Positions 14,883-27,392 are shown, counted from the stretch's first letter. The stretch is DNA of 38,421 bases from Acidimicrobiia bacterium (GCA_028284765.1 JANQRA010000021.1:1-38421), one strand, 5' to 3'. Numbers and translations: made by a program. The notes: generated by a model from the sequence alone, not told the origin.

Positions 14883-15557
14883 TTATTCGTTTAGCTCAGA
14901 CACGATCTCGGCTGCAGCTGCCGATGGGTCGTTAGCTCTCGTGATAGGTCGTCCGATTACCAGGAAGTCAGCTCCTTCGGCGCGAGCGAACGACGGTGTC
15001 GCCACGCGTGCCTGATCGTCGAGACTTGATCCCTTTGGTCTCACTCCTGGCGTGAACACCGTGAGGTCAGGTTGCTCACTCTTTACCAGAGCAGCCTCCT
15101 GTGGGGAGCAGACCACTCCCTCCACCGATGCGTCCATTGCAAGAGCGGCTAATCGAGACACGTGGGCCGAAGCCCGACCATCCACACCGACACTGCTGAG
15201 GCCGGGGCCGTCCATTGATGTGAGCACCGTCACAGCGAGGACGCCATCTCCACCCGTGCCTTCGTTGGCCGCTTCCATCATCTCGGCCCCTCCCGAGGCA
15301 TGCACCGTGATCCACCTCGCCCCGGCCTTGAACAGTTGCTCGGCTGCACCCCGCACGGTGTTCGGAATGTCGTGGAGCTTGGCGTCCGCGAAAACAGGCA
15401 AACCAAGACCGGCGATATCCTCGATCGCGGTGGGCCCGTGACCCATGATGAGTTGCAGTCCCACCTTGAACCCACCAACGGTGCCCTCCAGCTCGCGCGC
15501 AATCGCCACCGCATCACGAAGATCCCTGAAGTCGAGAGCGACGATTATTGGATTCAC
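14883..15557 (-). CDS. pyrF: Orotidine 5'-phosphate decarboxylase
   Basis: Final step of UMP synthesis. The 224-residue protein is the short form: IIVALDF, FKVGLQL, catalytic FADAKLHDIPNTV (lysine flanked by two aspartates), and phosphate-binding VIGRPITRANDP. This differs from the longer mycobacterial type as I recall it. The frame is open far upstream, but the GTG at 15557 overlaps the pyrD stop as GTGA and gives [10 protein letters not shown], so the longer form is rejected. It is the last gene of the pyrimidine operon. Confidence 0.96.
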   Translation of the reverse strand: MNPIIVALDFRDLRDAVAIARELEGTVGGFKVGLQLIMGHGPTAIEDIAGLGLPVFADAKLHDIPNTVRGAAEQLFKAGARWITVHASGGAEMMEAANEGTGGDGVLAVTVLTSMDGPGLSSVGVDGRASAHVSRLAALAMDASVEGVVCSPQEAALVKSEQPDLTVFTPGVRPKGSSLDDQARVATPSFARAEGADFLVIGRPITRANDPSAAAAEIVSELNE

Positions 15558-16452
15558 CACTGGCCCACGCTCCCTCTGATTGAAGACAACTGCTCGACGT
15601 CGAGACGTCCCATTTCCGCCTTGAGCTCTGCGATGAGCCTCCTCCCGGCGTTTGGCTCCGAAAAGTGCAACGTTCCAGCGGCGACGGCATTCGCGCCCGC
15701 GATCACGTATTCGATGATGTCTCGCCCGGTCATCACGCCTCCGCACCCGACTATTTGGACGTCTGGCAACGCCTGGTGGACTTCGTGGACACACCGGAGC
15801 GAAAGTGGTTTGATTCCAGGCCCCGAATAGCCACCTACACCACCGCTCAGTAGCGGCTTCCGAGTGATGATGTCGATACCGAACCCAAGGGCCGTGTTGG
15901 TCAACACCAAGAAGTCTGCACCCGATTCGGCACAAGCCCTCGCTACTCCGACGATGTCAGGCGTGTTAGGCGACAACTTCGCTCCGACCGGCAATGACAC
16001 GGCCTCGGAGACTTCCGCTATCACCTCTGCGGAGCGTTGGGCACTGAACGAAAACAGCGCCCCATCCTCGAGATTTGGACAAGAGAGATTGATCTCCACG
16101 GCTGACATCCCGGCCCTCTCGAGACCCTGAGCCACTGCGACGAACCCGGACACATCCTCGGCGACGGCAGAACCCCACACGCTTGTCTCCAAGCCTCGCA
16201 ATTGCGGTGAGACCTCATTGATCCAGCTGTCGATTCCGGGGTTCTGGATCCCAATCCCGTTCAGCATGCCCACCCTCGTGGGCGCAACTCTGGGCGGCTG
16301 ACGACCGGCCCATGGTTCGGGCGAGACCGATTTCGCAACCGCAGCCCCGTAGTGTTCGAGTTCGGCGACGGTTGCCCATTCCCAAACGGAACCGACCGTC
16401 CCCGATGCTGCGATAAGCGGAGTACTGAGCTTGAGAGGGCCCAGTCCAACCG

Positions 16453-16468
<16 letters not shown>
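15554..16468 (-). CDS. pyrD: Dihydroorotate dehydrogenase, class 1B-like catalytic subunit
   Basis: Oxidises dihydroorotate to orotate with FMN. The TIM-barrel sequence resembles class 1B enzymes: [26 protein letters not shown], the cysteine segment [31 protein letters not shown] and [19 protein letters not shown]. Class 1B enzymes normally work with the iron-sulfur flavoprotein PyrK, which is not next to it. I chose the GTG at 16468, with GAGGAG 9 nt upstream inside carB. The open frame extends further, but that stretch is the shadow of the carB end. The length is 304 residues, overlapping carB by 16 nt. Confidence 0.94.
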
Positions 16469-19688
<3,220 letters not shown>

Positions 19689-19689
<1 letters not shown>

Positions 19690-20849
19690 CAGGACACCAA
19701 TCCCATCTCGGCCATGAACTCGCCAAACAGTGGCGAGGCGTCGTTTGGCCCTGGGGCAGCTTCGGGGTGGTACTGAACCGAGAAGACCGGGAGGTCCACG
19801 AGTCGCATCCCTTCGAGTGTCCCGTCGTTCAGGTTCTGGTGCGTAGGGACCAGGGTTCCAACCTCGGTTTCGACTGAAGCTGGAAGCAAGTCATCGGACG
19901 CCAATCCACTAGCGGGTGGGGCCTCACGTTCAGTGAGAGACCAGAGATCCACAGCGAAACCATGATTCTGCGATGTGATCTCAACTCGCCTATCGCCCAT
20001 TCTCCTAACCGGGTGGTTTCCACCGTGATGCCCGAAGGGAAGCTTGTAGGTCGATGCGCCGAGAGCCAACCCCAGGACCTGATGGCCAAGGCAAATGCCA
20101 AAGATGGGAAGTTCTGAAATCAGCCGATTGATGGTCGAAGCGGTTGCCGTCAATGGTTCTGGGTCGCCTGGGCCGTTTGAAAGGAATAGCCCGTCAGGTG
20201 AAAGCGCAGCGATCTCGTCTGCCGAAGCGTCGTAGGGGACAACATCCACGTCGAGACCTTGTTGATTCAGGGCCGCGATGATGTCCCGCTTGATTCCCAA
20301 ATCGATAGCGACAACACGTCCTCTCCTTTCGCCTACCGCCCCAACTCGATAACTCGATTTCGTGGACACGTTCTTCGCGAGGTCCTGACCCTCCATCGTG
20401 GGCGCGGAGGCTGCCAACTCAGCGAGCTCGGCGCTGTCGGCATCCGACCCCATGGCGACTGGCATGGCCCCCCTGTCTCTGAGATGCCGGGTGAGGCGTC
20501 TGGTGTCGATGTCGGACAAAGCCACGACGTTCCGCTCGGTGAGATATTCGTCGAGTCCACCTGTCGCCCTCCAGTTGGATGGACGACGGGACATGGTCTT
20601 GACCACAAATCCGGCCAAAGCCGGGCGATCTGCCTGATCATCGGCTTCCGCTACGCCGTAGTTCCCAATGTGGGGCGACGTCATCACCACAACTTGACCC
20701 GCGTACGACGGATCGGTGATTATCTCCTGGTAGCCGGACATCGCTGTGTTGAAAACAGCCTCTCCGACTGTGGTTCCTGCCTGGCCGATGGCGGTGCCGC
20801 GAAACACCTCCCCATCAGCGGTGACCAGCACACCTGGGCGCTCAGCCAT
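19689..20849 (-). CDS. carA: Carbamoyl-phosphate synthase, small (glutaminase) subunit
   Basis: Hydrolyses glutamine and channels ammonia to CarB. The N-terminal CarA-specific domain carries [16 protein letters not shown] and [20 protein letters not shown]. The class I amidotransferase domain follows, with the nucleophile in [14 protein letters not shown], then [22 protein letters not shown] and the catalytic histidine in [12 protein letters not shown]. The length is 386 residues. The ATG at 20849 overlaps pyrC by 8 nt and has GAGGAG about 9 nt upstream. Confidence 0.97.
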
Positions 20850-22080
20850 ACGTGACTTCTCCTCGATAGATGGTTGTCAAGACTCTTCCTTTCAACTCTT
20901 GGCCCGTGAAAGGGCTGTTGGACGCTTTGGAGTGGTACTGCTGAGGGACCCACGATTGGTTTGGATCGAACACGACGATGTCTGCGGTAGCGCCCACTGC
21001 GATCGTGCGTTCGGGCAAGGCTGCAATCTTCCGGGGCGCCGTGCCCAGCGTCTCGAAGAGGCGGTCGATATCGGATAGAACCGACCAGGTGGCTGAGGCG
21101 GCAGTCTCCAGTCCGATGACTCCACGTGGGGCATCCTCGAATGGAACGCTCTTCTCCGCCACGGTGTGGGGCGCATGGTCTGTTGCAACGCAGTCGATCA
21201 CGCCGGCCGTTAGGCCATCAACCAAGGCATCCCGATCCTCGGGCGTCCTCAGGGGCGGGTACATCTTGTAATCCGTATCGAGGCTCGCAACTTGCTCGTC
21301 GGTGAAGAACAGGTGATGGGGAGTGACCTCGGCGGTGACAGGCAGTCCAGACTGTTTTGCTTCTCGAATCAGCTCGAGCGTTCCTGCAGCCGAGACGTGT
21401 TGACAGTGATATGGGGCGCCGGTCGCAGCCACCAGCTCGAGGTCGCGGCGCACCTGCTCGACCTCAGCCTCCGACGGTAGGGCTCCCATACCAAGCGAAC
21501 GGGAGATTCCTCCCCCATGCATATGCCCACCGACCGTCATCTCTTTGATCTCGGCATGCTGGGCCATGACCGCTTCAGGCAGGTCGGCCAGGCGAGTCAT
21601 GATCTCACGCGTGACTGCCTCGTCCTCTACGGAGTCCCCGTCATCCGAGAAGACCCGAATGCCCAACTCGTAGAGAGATTCGAGATCAACGACTTCCTTG
21701 CCGTTTCTTCCGATGGTCAAAGCTGCCGCAGGGACGATGTCGGCAATTCCGACCTCCCGCCCACGTCGGGACACCTCGGCTATGACACTCTCGTTGTCCA
21801 TCGCCGGCTCCGTGTTTGGCATGGCGACAACTGCGGTGAAGCCTCCAGCCGAGGCAGCTCGAGACCCCGACTCGATGTCCTCCTTCCAGACCTGGCCAGG
21901 CTCACGAAAGTGGACGTGGAGGTCAACGAGGCCAGGACCAACAAAGCAGCCAGAGGCATCGATGCGCTCAGCGCCCCGGATATCCGGTGCGATCTCGGTG
22001 ATGATTCCGCCCTCGATCGCAACGTCCGTGGTCACCCACCCGTTTGCGGTCAAGACTTCTCCGCCGGCCACGACAATCAT
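20842..22080 (-). CDS. pyrC: Dihydroorotase
   Basis: Cyclises carbamoyl aspartate to dihydroorotate. It is a class I amidohydrolase of 412 residues with the metal ligands in DLHVHFREPG, followed by SDDGDSVED, MAQHAEIKEM, YHCQHVSA, EVTPHHLFFTDE and ATDHAPHT. The open frame continues upstream, but the ATG at 22080 overlaps the pyrB stop as ATGA and gives MIVVAGGEVLTANGW, the standard beginning. It works between PyrB and PyrD in the same operon. Confidence 0.97.
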   Translation of the reverse strand: MIVVAGGEVLTANGWVTTDVAIEGGIITEIAPDIRGAERIDASGCFVGPGLVDLHVHFREPGQVWKEDIESGSRAASAGGFTAVVAMPNTEPAMDNESVIAEVSRRGREVGIADIVPAAALTIGRNGKEVVDLESLYELGIRVFSDDGDSVEDEAVTREIMTRLADLPEAVMAQHAEIKEMTVGGHMHGGGISRSLGMGALPSEAEVEQVRRDLELVAATGAPYHCQHVSAAGTLELIREAKQSGLPVTAEVTPHHLFFTDEQVASLDTDYKMYPPLRTPEDRDALVDGLTAGVIDCVATDHAPHTVAEKSVPFEDAPRGVIGLETAASATWSVLSDIDRLFETLGTAPRKIAALPERTIAVGATADIVVFDPNQSWVPQQYHSKASNSPFTGQELKGRVLTTIYRGEVTYG

Positions 22081-22961
22081 CCGCTCAACGCCCATTCCAT
22101 CACCGCCATACGTGTTGGCACACCGTTGGCTACTTGGTCCAAAACCAAACACCGAGCGTTGTCAAGAACTTCTGACGTAACTTCGACCCCCCGATTGACC
22201 GGTCCGGGGTGCATCACGACGGCGTCGTCCCGAAGCGATCGGAAGCGATCGCCGTTCAGCTGGTAGCTCTCGACATATGAATCAGATATTTCAGCTCCCC
22301 TCTCGCGCTGGACCCGAAGCAGATACACGACATCGAGGTCGCCGAGTACAGAGGCCAAATCGGCTACTTGGTCGGCATCGATCTCGTCACTCAAGAACTC
22401 CGGAGGGCCGATCTGGAACACTTTCGCTCCAAGGTCGGGAAGAAGCCGATAGAGGCTGGAAGCAACTCGACTGTGAGCTAGGTCACCGATTATCCCCACA
22501 CTCAGGCCGTCCAGCGTGCCGAAATGCCTGACCAGAGTGACGGCATCGAGGAGAGCCTGGGTTGGATGTGCGTAGGAGCCTTCGCCTCCGTTGATCACCG
22601 GCCGTGCGGTCCACTCGTGAATCGAGCGCATCGACCCGCGGTCGGAGTGACGAGCCACCAACATGTCGACTCCTATCGCTGAGACAGTCTCGACGGTGTC
22701 GCGCAGCGACTCACCCTTGGACGTGGAAGAGGAGGAGACGTTCAGATTCAACACCCTTGCTCCAAGGTGCTGCGCAGCCAGATCGAAGGACAGTTGAGTT
22801 CGGGTTGAAGGCTCGAAGAACACATTGCCCACGGTGAACTCACCCAGTGCGTTGTCGATGGCATGCCCTCCATCCAACCGATCTCTGAGAAAGACAGCCC
22901 GTTCGACGACGGACTCGCGGTCGTAGCGACTCAGATCGTGGACGGTGAGCAGCGACCTCAT
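22077..22961 (-). CDS. pyrB: Aspartate carbamoyltransferase, catalytic chain
   Basis: Joins carbamoyl phosphate to aspartate, the committed step of pyrimidine synthesis. The carbamoyl-phosphate site FFEPSTRTQLSFD, the loop SSSTSKGES, HPTQALLDA and MHPGPVNRG are all intact. The ATG at 22961 overlaps the pyrR stop as ATGA and gives MRSLLTVHDLSRYD, 294 residues. An ATG six codons upstream is less likely. No regulatory chain pyrI is present, so control is probably at the gene level through PyrR. Confidence 0.97.
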   Translation of the reverse strand: MRSLLTVHDLSRYDRESVVERAVFLRDRLDGGHAIDNALGEFTVGNVFFEPSTRTQLSFDLAAQHLGARVLNLNVSSSSTSKGESLRDTVETVSAIGVDMLVARHSDRGSMRSIHEWTARPVINGGEGSYAHPTQALLDAVTLVRHFGTLDGLSVGIIGDLAHSRVASSLYRLLPDLGAKVFQIGPPEFLSDEIDADQVADLASVLGDLDVVYLLRVQRERGAEISDSYVESYQLNGDRFRSLRDDAVVMHPGPVNRGVEVTSEVLDNARCLVLDQVANGVPTRMAVMEWALSG

Positions 22962-23485
22962 CTCAATACCTCGACCCACACTCCATCGGAGTCGTCGACG
23001 GGACGCGTCCGAACTGTGATGCGCTCTTGCTGGGAGGTCGGGATGTTCTTTCCGACGTAGTCAGCTCGGATGGGAAGCTCACGGTGGCCTCTATCCACCA
23101 TCACAGCGACCTCGATGGTCGCGGCCCGTCCCAAATCGGTTAGAGCGTCGAGCGCCGACCTGACAGTCCTGCCCGTGTACAGAACGTCGTCGACAATGAC
23201 TACATGTTTGTCGTTGATGTCCTCGGGTATTTGCGTCTTACTCTGTTCGTGACGCTCGCGTCTGTCCCGATCATCGCGATACAGCCCGATGTCCAATGTG
23301 CCCACAGGGAGGTCAACGCCTTCGAATGTGGAGACAGTCTCAGCCAACCTGTTCGCAAGTGGAACGCCCCGAGTATGGATCCCCACGAGGATCACATCCT
23401 CAGCACCACTGTGGGTTTCCAGGATCTCGTGTGAGATCCTCTTGATGACACGTTGCATGTCATCGCCCGTCATCACCTGGGGCAC
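22958..23485 (-). CDS. pyrR: Pyrimidine operon regulator PyrR
   Basis: PyrR senses UMP/UTP and binds pyr mRNA to reduce expression; most members also have uracil phosphoribosyltransferase activity. The PRPP-binding signature VVIVDDVLYTGRTVRSAL is intact, as are RISHEILE, VGIHTRGVPLA and DIGLYRDD. Two starts compete: a TTG at 23491 only 2 nt after the GGAAGG site, and a GTG at 23485 placed 8 nt after it. I prefer the GTG (175 residues, MPQVMTGDDMQRV). It leads the pyrR-pyrB-pyrC-carA-carB-pyrD-pyrF operon and follows a probable PyrR-binding loop. Confidence 0.95.
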   Translation of the reverse strand: MPQVMTGDDMQRVIKRISHEILETHSGAEDVILVGIHTRGVPLANRLAETVSTFEGVDLPVGTLDIGLYRDDRDRRERHEQSKTQIPEDINDKHVVIVDDVLYTGRTVRSALDALTDLGRAATIEVAVMVDRGHRELPIRADYVGKNIPTSQQERITVRTRPVDDSDGVWVEVLR

Positions 23486-23493
23486 AATCAAGT

Positions 23494-23523
23494 CCTTCCC
23501 GGCCTCACTGGACCGTCCTTAAA
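23494..23523 (-). promoter_or_regulatory. Probable PyrR-binding loop overlapping control of the pyrR ribosome binding site
   Basis: The minus strand reads GGTCCAGTGAGGCC at 23514-23501. This is nearly identical to the Bacillus PyrR-binding consensus ARUCCNGNGAGGYU. It folds as GG-CC and CC-GG pairs with a bulged U and an AGUGA loop. The pyrR Shine-Dalgarno GGAAGG follows at 23499-23494, and CCTT at 23523 upward can pair with its AAGG, closing a lower stem. Binding of PyrR would then hide the ribosome binding site, as described for mycobacteria. The motif is visible; the function is inferred. Confidence 0.68.
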
Positions 23524-23569
23524 GGTCGGAAACGACCATAACTCGCGCGACGCTCAAGGTCGAGCTATG

Positions 23570-24112
23570 TCAGCGGAGAGTTGTCGCCAGCGTTGCCAGG
23601 ACCCCATTGACAAACGAACCCGACCGTTCCGTGGAGTACGTTTGAGCCATCCGCACCGCCTCGGACACCACGACGGCCGTTGGGATGGTCGGTGAGCTTC
23701 GAAGCTCGTAGGCACCGATTCGGAGAATGTTGCGATCGACAACCGGCATCCTCGCCACCGACCACCGCTCGGCCACAGACTCGATCATCTCATCGAGGTC
23801 GTCCAGGCCGGTTACAACACCATCGATGATCTCACCAGCCCGTCCGCCGACGTCGTAACCCATCTCACCGCGTGTCTCAAATTCGTAGAGCCTTTCGAGT
23901 GCGAGGTCACGCGACTCGACCGACGCACTGACTCCGAGCACCTTGCAGACTTCGATTGCGAGATCGGCACCAATCACCTCATCGGGAGTGTCAGGCTGCT
24001 GGCGAGCGCGCAGAACAGCCTGAATCTGTGATACCTCCCGATCGATGCGCTTGGCGAGATCCTTGGCGGTGACCCGGGCGGGGATGATCAGCGGGTCAGC
24101 CGACCTGTTCAT
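23570..24112 (-). CDS. nusB: Transcription antitermination protein NusB with N-terminal IF2N-like domain
   Basis: NusB partners with NusE (S10) in antitermination of rRNA transcription. The NusB domain occupies about residues 66-180, with SRDLALERLYEFETRG, PVVDRNILRIGAYEL and TAVVVSEAVRMAQTYSTERSGSFVNGVL. The protein carries about 65 extra N-terminal residues. Residues 11-63 (starting IPARVTAKDLAKRIDREVSQ and ending EVCKVLGVSA) follow the pattern of the IF2N domain at the start of initiation factor IF-2. The extended start is supported by the ATG at 24112 overlapping the efp stop as ATGA. The total is 180 residues against about 140 for typical NusB. Confidence 0.9.
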   Translation of the reverse strand: MNRSADPLIIPARVTAKDLAKRIDREVSQIQAVLRARQQPDTPDEVIGADLAIEVCKVLGVSASVESRDLALERLYEFETRGEMGYDVGGRAGEIIDGVVTGLDDLDEMIESVAERWSVARMPVVDRNILRIGAYELRSSPTIPTAVVVSEAVRMAQTYSTERSGSFVNGVLATLATTLR

Positions 24113-24666
24113 ACCCTTGTCTGGTATTCACCAGTGCGGGTGTCGATCTTGAGCTTGTCGCCCTGCTCGACGAAGAGTGGCACCTGGACTTCGATGCCCG
24201 TTTCGAGGGTCACACCCTTGGTGGCGCCGGTCCGCGTGTCGCCCTTGACGGCAGGCTCGGCGTAGGTCACTTGAAGCTCTACTGAAGGCGGAAGATCAAC
24301 TCCGATCGCCGTCCCATTGAACATTGGAAGAGTCACTGTCATGCCGTCGCTGAGAAAGCCGGCTGCGTCACCCACATCGTCAGGACTCAGGACAATCTGG
24401 CCGTAGTCACTCAGGTTCATGAAATGGAACCCGAGATCGTCCCGATAGAGGTACTGATGTTCACTTCTATCGATGATCGCCTGCTGGACATTTTCGTCGG
24501 CGCGAAACGTGCGATCGAGAACCTGTCCTGTCTCGAGCTTCTTCAGTTTCATCCGAACGAACGCCTTGCCCTTCCCTGGCTTGACATGCTGGTATTCGAC
24601 GATGGAGAACAGGCCATCGTCCAATTCGAGGGCCATTCCTGGGCGGACGTCGTTAGTGCTGATCAT
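24109..24666 (-). CDS. efp: Elongation factor P
   Basis: Binds between the P and E sites and rescues ribosomes stalled on proline stretches. The 185 residues have the normal three-barrel layout. The tip loop VKPGKGKAFV has K32 at the position that is modified in E. coli. SDYGQIVLSPDD lies in the middle domain and the C-terminal barrel ends with GDKLKIDTRTGEYQTRV. The ATG at 24666 is 41 nt after aroB with a GAGAAG site nearby. nusB overlaps its stop. Confidence 0.97.
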   Translation of the reverse strand: MISTNDVRPGMALELDDGLFSIVEYQHVKPGKGKAFVRMKLKKLETGQVLDRTFRADENVQQAIIDRSEHQYLYRDDLGFHFMNLSDYGQIVLSPDDVGDAAGFLSDGMTVTLPMFNGTAIGVDLPPSVELQVTYAEPAVKGDTRTGATKGVTLETGIEVQVPLFVEQGDKLKIDTRTGEYQTRV

Positions 24667-24707
24667 CTTTGCTTCTCGGGCTTGGGGCGCACGGCACGCT
24701 AACTGGT

Positions 24708-25730
24708 TCAGAAGCCTACGGCCGCCAGGCCTTCGTCGACGTCTTCAGCTGAGACGTGTTGCAACACCGGCCGTCCGACCTCGGAGAGAAGGACCATTCT
24801 CAGACCCTCTGCATCTCTCTTCTTGTCGCGACGGAGGAGGTTGAGCACTCGGTCCTTGTTCAGTCCTTCGACTGTCACAGGAAGACCCAAGGCGGACAGA
24901 GTTCCTCTGACAAGATCCTCCGACGAGAAGCCCAGAGTCTTCGAGGAGATTCGAGATGCGGCAACCATTCCCAGCGATACGGCTTGCCCATGGGTCAGCG
25001 TCGATGCGTATTCGAGAGCATGCCCGATGGTGTGCCCGAAGTTGAGATGAGCGCGCTCTCCGACCTCGAGTGCGTCTGAGGCGACTATCCGGGTCTTCAC
25101 ACCTATCGCTCTCCGAATGGTGAAATCGAGATCCGTGTCGAGATGCTCGGAAGCAATCCGATCGACGAGCTCGGGATCTCCAATGAGCCCAGCCTTGAAT
25201 GACTCGGACATTCCGTCGCGGATCAGAAACGACGGGAGTTTTCGGATCTGCGCCGTGTCGATTGCCACACGCGACGGATGCCAAAAGACACCCACCAGAT
25301 TCTTGCCCGCAACGTTGATCCCTGTCTTGCCTCCTATTGAGGCGTCCACCGCACCGAGGAGGGTGGTCGGGACGACAACCGACTCCACGCCGCGCATCCA
25401 TGTGCCGGCGACGAAACCACCCAAGTCGGAGACCGAACCGCCACCCACAGACACGACGGTGTCCGTCCTGGCGAGACCGAACCTCGACAGGACGTCATAC
25501 ACCGATGAAGCCACCTCCAGGGTCTTTGACTCCTCTCTGTCGGGAAGTCCAATCACCTCGGTCGTCAGACCCTGGAGCTCGAGCCGTCCACTTATTCCGA
25601 GAGCGATGTCAGTGGGCGCGGGCTGAGTCAGAATCGCCACCCGGCTTCGACCGGGCCTGTCTGGCAGAAGGGGGTCAGGCAGACCCTCGCCAATCAGGAC
25701 CTCCGTCTGGTGAAGCGTCAGTTGCTCCAC
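24708..25730 (-). CDS. aroB: 3-dehydroquinate synthase
   Basis: Second step of the shikimate pathway, converting DAHP to 3-dehydroquinate with catalytic NAD. The 340-residue protein has the NAD-binding SVGGGSVSDLGGFVAGTWMRG, TTLLGAVDASIGGKTGIN and metal-ligand NFGHTIGHALEY. The start is a GTG at 25730 and overlaps aroK by 13 nt. In many actinobacteria aroQ/aroD follows aroB; here efp comes next, so dehydroquinate dehydratase must be encoded elsewhere. Confidence 0.96.
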   Translation of the reverse strand: MEQLTLHQTEVLIGEGLPDPLLPDRPGRSRVAILTQPAPTDIALGISGRLELQGLTTEVIGLPDREESKTLEVASSVYDVLSRFGLARTDTVVSVGGGSVSDLGGFVAGTWMRGVESVVVPTTLLGAVDASIGGKTGINVAGKNLVGVFWHPSRVAIDTAQIRKLPSFLIRDGMSESFKAGLIGDPELVDRIASEHLDTDLDFTIRRAIGVKTRIVASDALEVGERAHLNFGHTIGHALEYASTLTHGQAVSLGMVAASRISSKTLGFSSEDLVRGTLSALGLPVTVEGLNKDRVLNLLRRDKKRDAEGLRMVLLSEVGRPVLQHVSAEDVDEGLAAVGF

Positions 25731-26212
25731 AGCGCCACCAGCTGGTCGACTACTTCATCGTGACTCTTGTCGGACGTGTTGATTCTCTCAGTGGCGAGAC
25801 CCGAATAGGCCTTCTCGCGTGCTGTCAGCAGAGCCTGCAGCGTTGCGCCAGGGTCCGCTCCGAGCAAAGGTCTTTCGGGGTCATTCCCGATTCTCTGAGT
25901 CAAGGTCGCAACGTCGCACTCGAGCCAAACGACAGATTCACCTTTGCTGATGACTCTGGCGTTTTCTGGATCCATAGGGGCACCACCTCCGGCTGAGAAA
26001 ACGCCCGTCTCGTGCTGAAGAGACCCAACGGCCTCACGCTCGAGGCGTCGAAAGGCTGATTCGCCGCATCTGGAGAAGATCTCCACCACTGAAATGCCGG
26101 CCGACTCTTCAACGAGAGTATCGGTGTCATGGAAAGGCAGCCCGAGACGTGAAGCCGCAGTGCGCCCGGCTGTCGACTTGCCCACCCCCATCATCCCGAT
26201 GAGCCAATACAT
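25718..26212 (-). CDS. aroK: Shikimate kinase
   Basis: Phosphorylates shikimate at the 3-hydroxyl using ATP. The P-loop GMMGVGKSTAGR lies at the N terminus. FHDTDTLVEE gives the shikimate-binding aspartate, RRLEREAV the arginine region, and FSAGGGAP the central glycine-rich loop. The ATG at 26212 overlaps the aroC stop as ATGA and gives 164 residues, the usual size. A TTG one codon earlier is less likely. It sits in the aroC-aroK-aroB order. Confidence 0.96.
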   Translation of the reverse strand: MYWLIGMMGVGKSTAGRTAASRLGLPFHDTDTLVEESAGISVVEIFSRCGESAFRRLEREAVGSLQHETGVFSAGGGAPMDPENARVISKGESVVWLECDVATLTQRIGNDPERPLLGADPGATLQALLTAREKAYSGLATERINTSDKSHDEVVDQLVALWSN

Positions 26213-27366
26213 CAACTACCAGGCCGCGCTTCGATTCGGCCAACGTATCTATCAAAGGCCCCTTTGAGATCGGCTGCAGTGTCGCCGCCGAATTGTTCGC
26301 GGACAGTTGACGCAAGGGCAAACGCCACCATCTGTTCCCCGACGACGGAGGCTGCAGGAACCGCACAGACGTCAGAGCGTTCCCGTACCGCCTTGGCGTC
26401 CTCGCCTGTGTCCATGTCCACAGTCTGAAGAGGTCGCATCAGCGTTGAGATCGGCTTCATGGCTGCAGAGACTCGTAGTGGTTGACCATTCGTCATCCCG
26501 CCCTCCAGTCCCCCGGCACGATTACTCCTGCGATCCAGTTGCTCATCCAGAACGATCTCGTCGTGTGCCATCGAGCCTGGTGCATGTGCTGAATCGAAGC
26601 CGTCGCCGACCTGTACCCCTTTGATCGCCGGGATAGACATGACGGCACCGGCGAGCCGTGTGTCGAGTCTTCGGTCATAGTGAACGTGACTGCCGAGCCC
26701 GGCCGGGGCGCCGAAGACGACGACCTCAAAGACCCCGCCGAGTGTGTCTTTGTCCTCGGTAGCACGGTCGATGGCGTCCATCATCTTCTGAGAGGCTGCT
26801 GAATCGAGACATCTCACCGGATCTGTGTCGACATCTAGGAAGTCAACCAGGTCGATCGGTTCCGCCTGGGAGGCGATGCCCCCAATCGATCGGACGTGAC
26901 TGACCACTCTGATCCCCACCTTGTCCAACAAGAGTTTGGACAGATATCCGACGACCGTTCGTGCTGCGGTTTCGCGAGCCGACGCTCGCTCGAGGATGTC
27001 GCGTGCGTCGTCGGTGTCGTACTTGAGCATCCCAGCAAGATCAGCGTGACCAGGTCGTGGTCTGGAGACGCGTGCACCGGTGGGCTGCCCCTCAACGGAC
27101 ATGACACTGTCCCACTTCGGCCACTCGGTGTTTCTGATGACAACCGCGACCGGTGAACCCAGAGTCAGGCCATGTCGCACACCACCGAGAACCTCAACTT
27201 CGTCCTGTTCCACGGCCATTCTCCCGCCGCGCCCATATCCGTGCCGACGGCGAGCCAACTCGGTGCTCAGGCCTTTCGTGGAAAAGGGCAGCCCCTTGGG
27301 CAGACCTTCGACGATGGTCACTAGAGCGGGTCCGTGGGACTCTCCCGCGGTGAGGAATCTCAACAT
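26212..27366 (-). CDS. aroC: Chorismate synthase
   Basis: Last step to chorismate, eliminating phosphate from EPSP with reduced FMN. All signatures are present in 384 residues: TAGESHGPALVTIVEG, YGRGGRMAVEQDEVEVLGGV, RPRPGHADLAGMLKY, ERASARETAARTV and GGLEGGMTNGQPL. The ATG at 27366 lies 26 nt after the prepilin peptidase gene. Confidence 0.97.
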   Translation of the reverse strand: MLRFLTAGESHGPALVTIVEGLPKGLPFSTKGLSTELARRRHGYGRGGRMAVEQDEVEVLGGVRHGLTLGSPVAVVIRNTEWPKWDSVMSVEGQPTGARVSRPRPGHADLAGMLKYDTDDARDILERASARETAARTVVGYLSKLLLDKVGIRVVSHVRSIGGIASQAEPIDLVDFLDVDTDPVRCLDSAASQKMMDAIDRATEDKDTLGGVFEVVVFGAPAGLGSHVHYDRRLDTRLAGAVMSIPAIKGVQVGDGFDSAHAPGSMAHDEIVLDEQLDRRSNRAGGLEGGMTNGQPLRVSAAMKPISTLMRPLQTVDMDTGEDAKAVRERSDVCAVPAASVVGEQMVAFALASTVREQFGGDTAADLKGAFDRYVGRIEARPGS

Positions 27367-27392
27367 CGACCCTCAGGTTACGGCGAGTGCCG

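Noticed and set aside
15558-15935. Longer pyrF start giving a 350-residue protein
   Set aside because: The extra residues overlap pyrD in another frame and match nothing in PyrF; the GTGA overlap at 15557 is the natural start.
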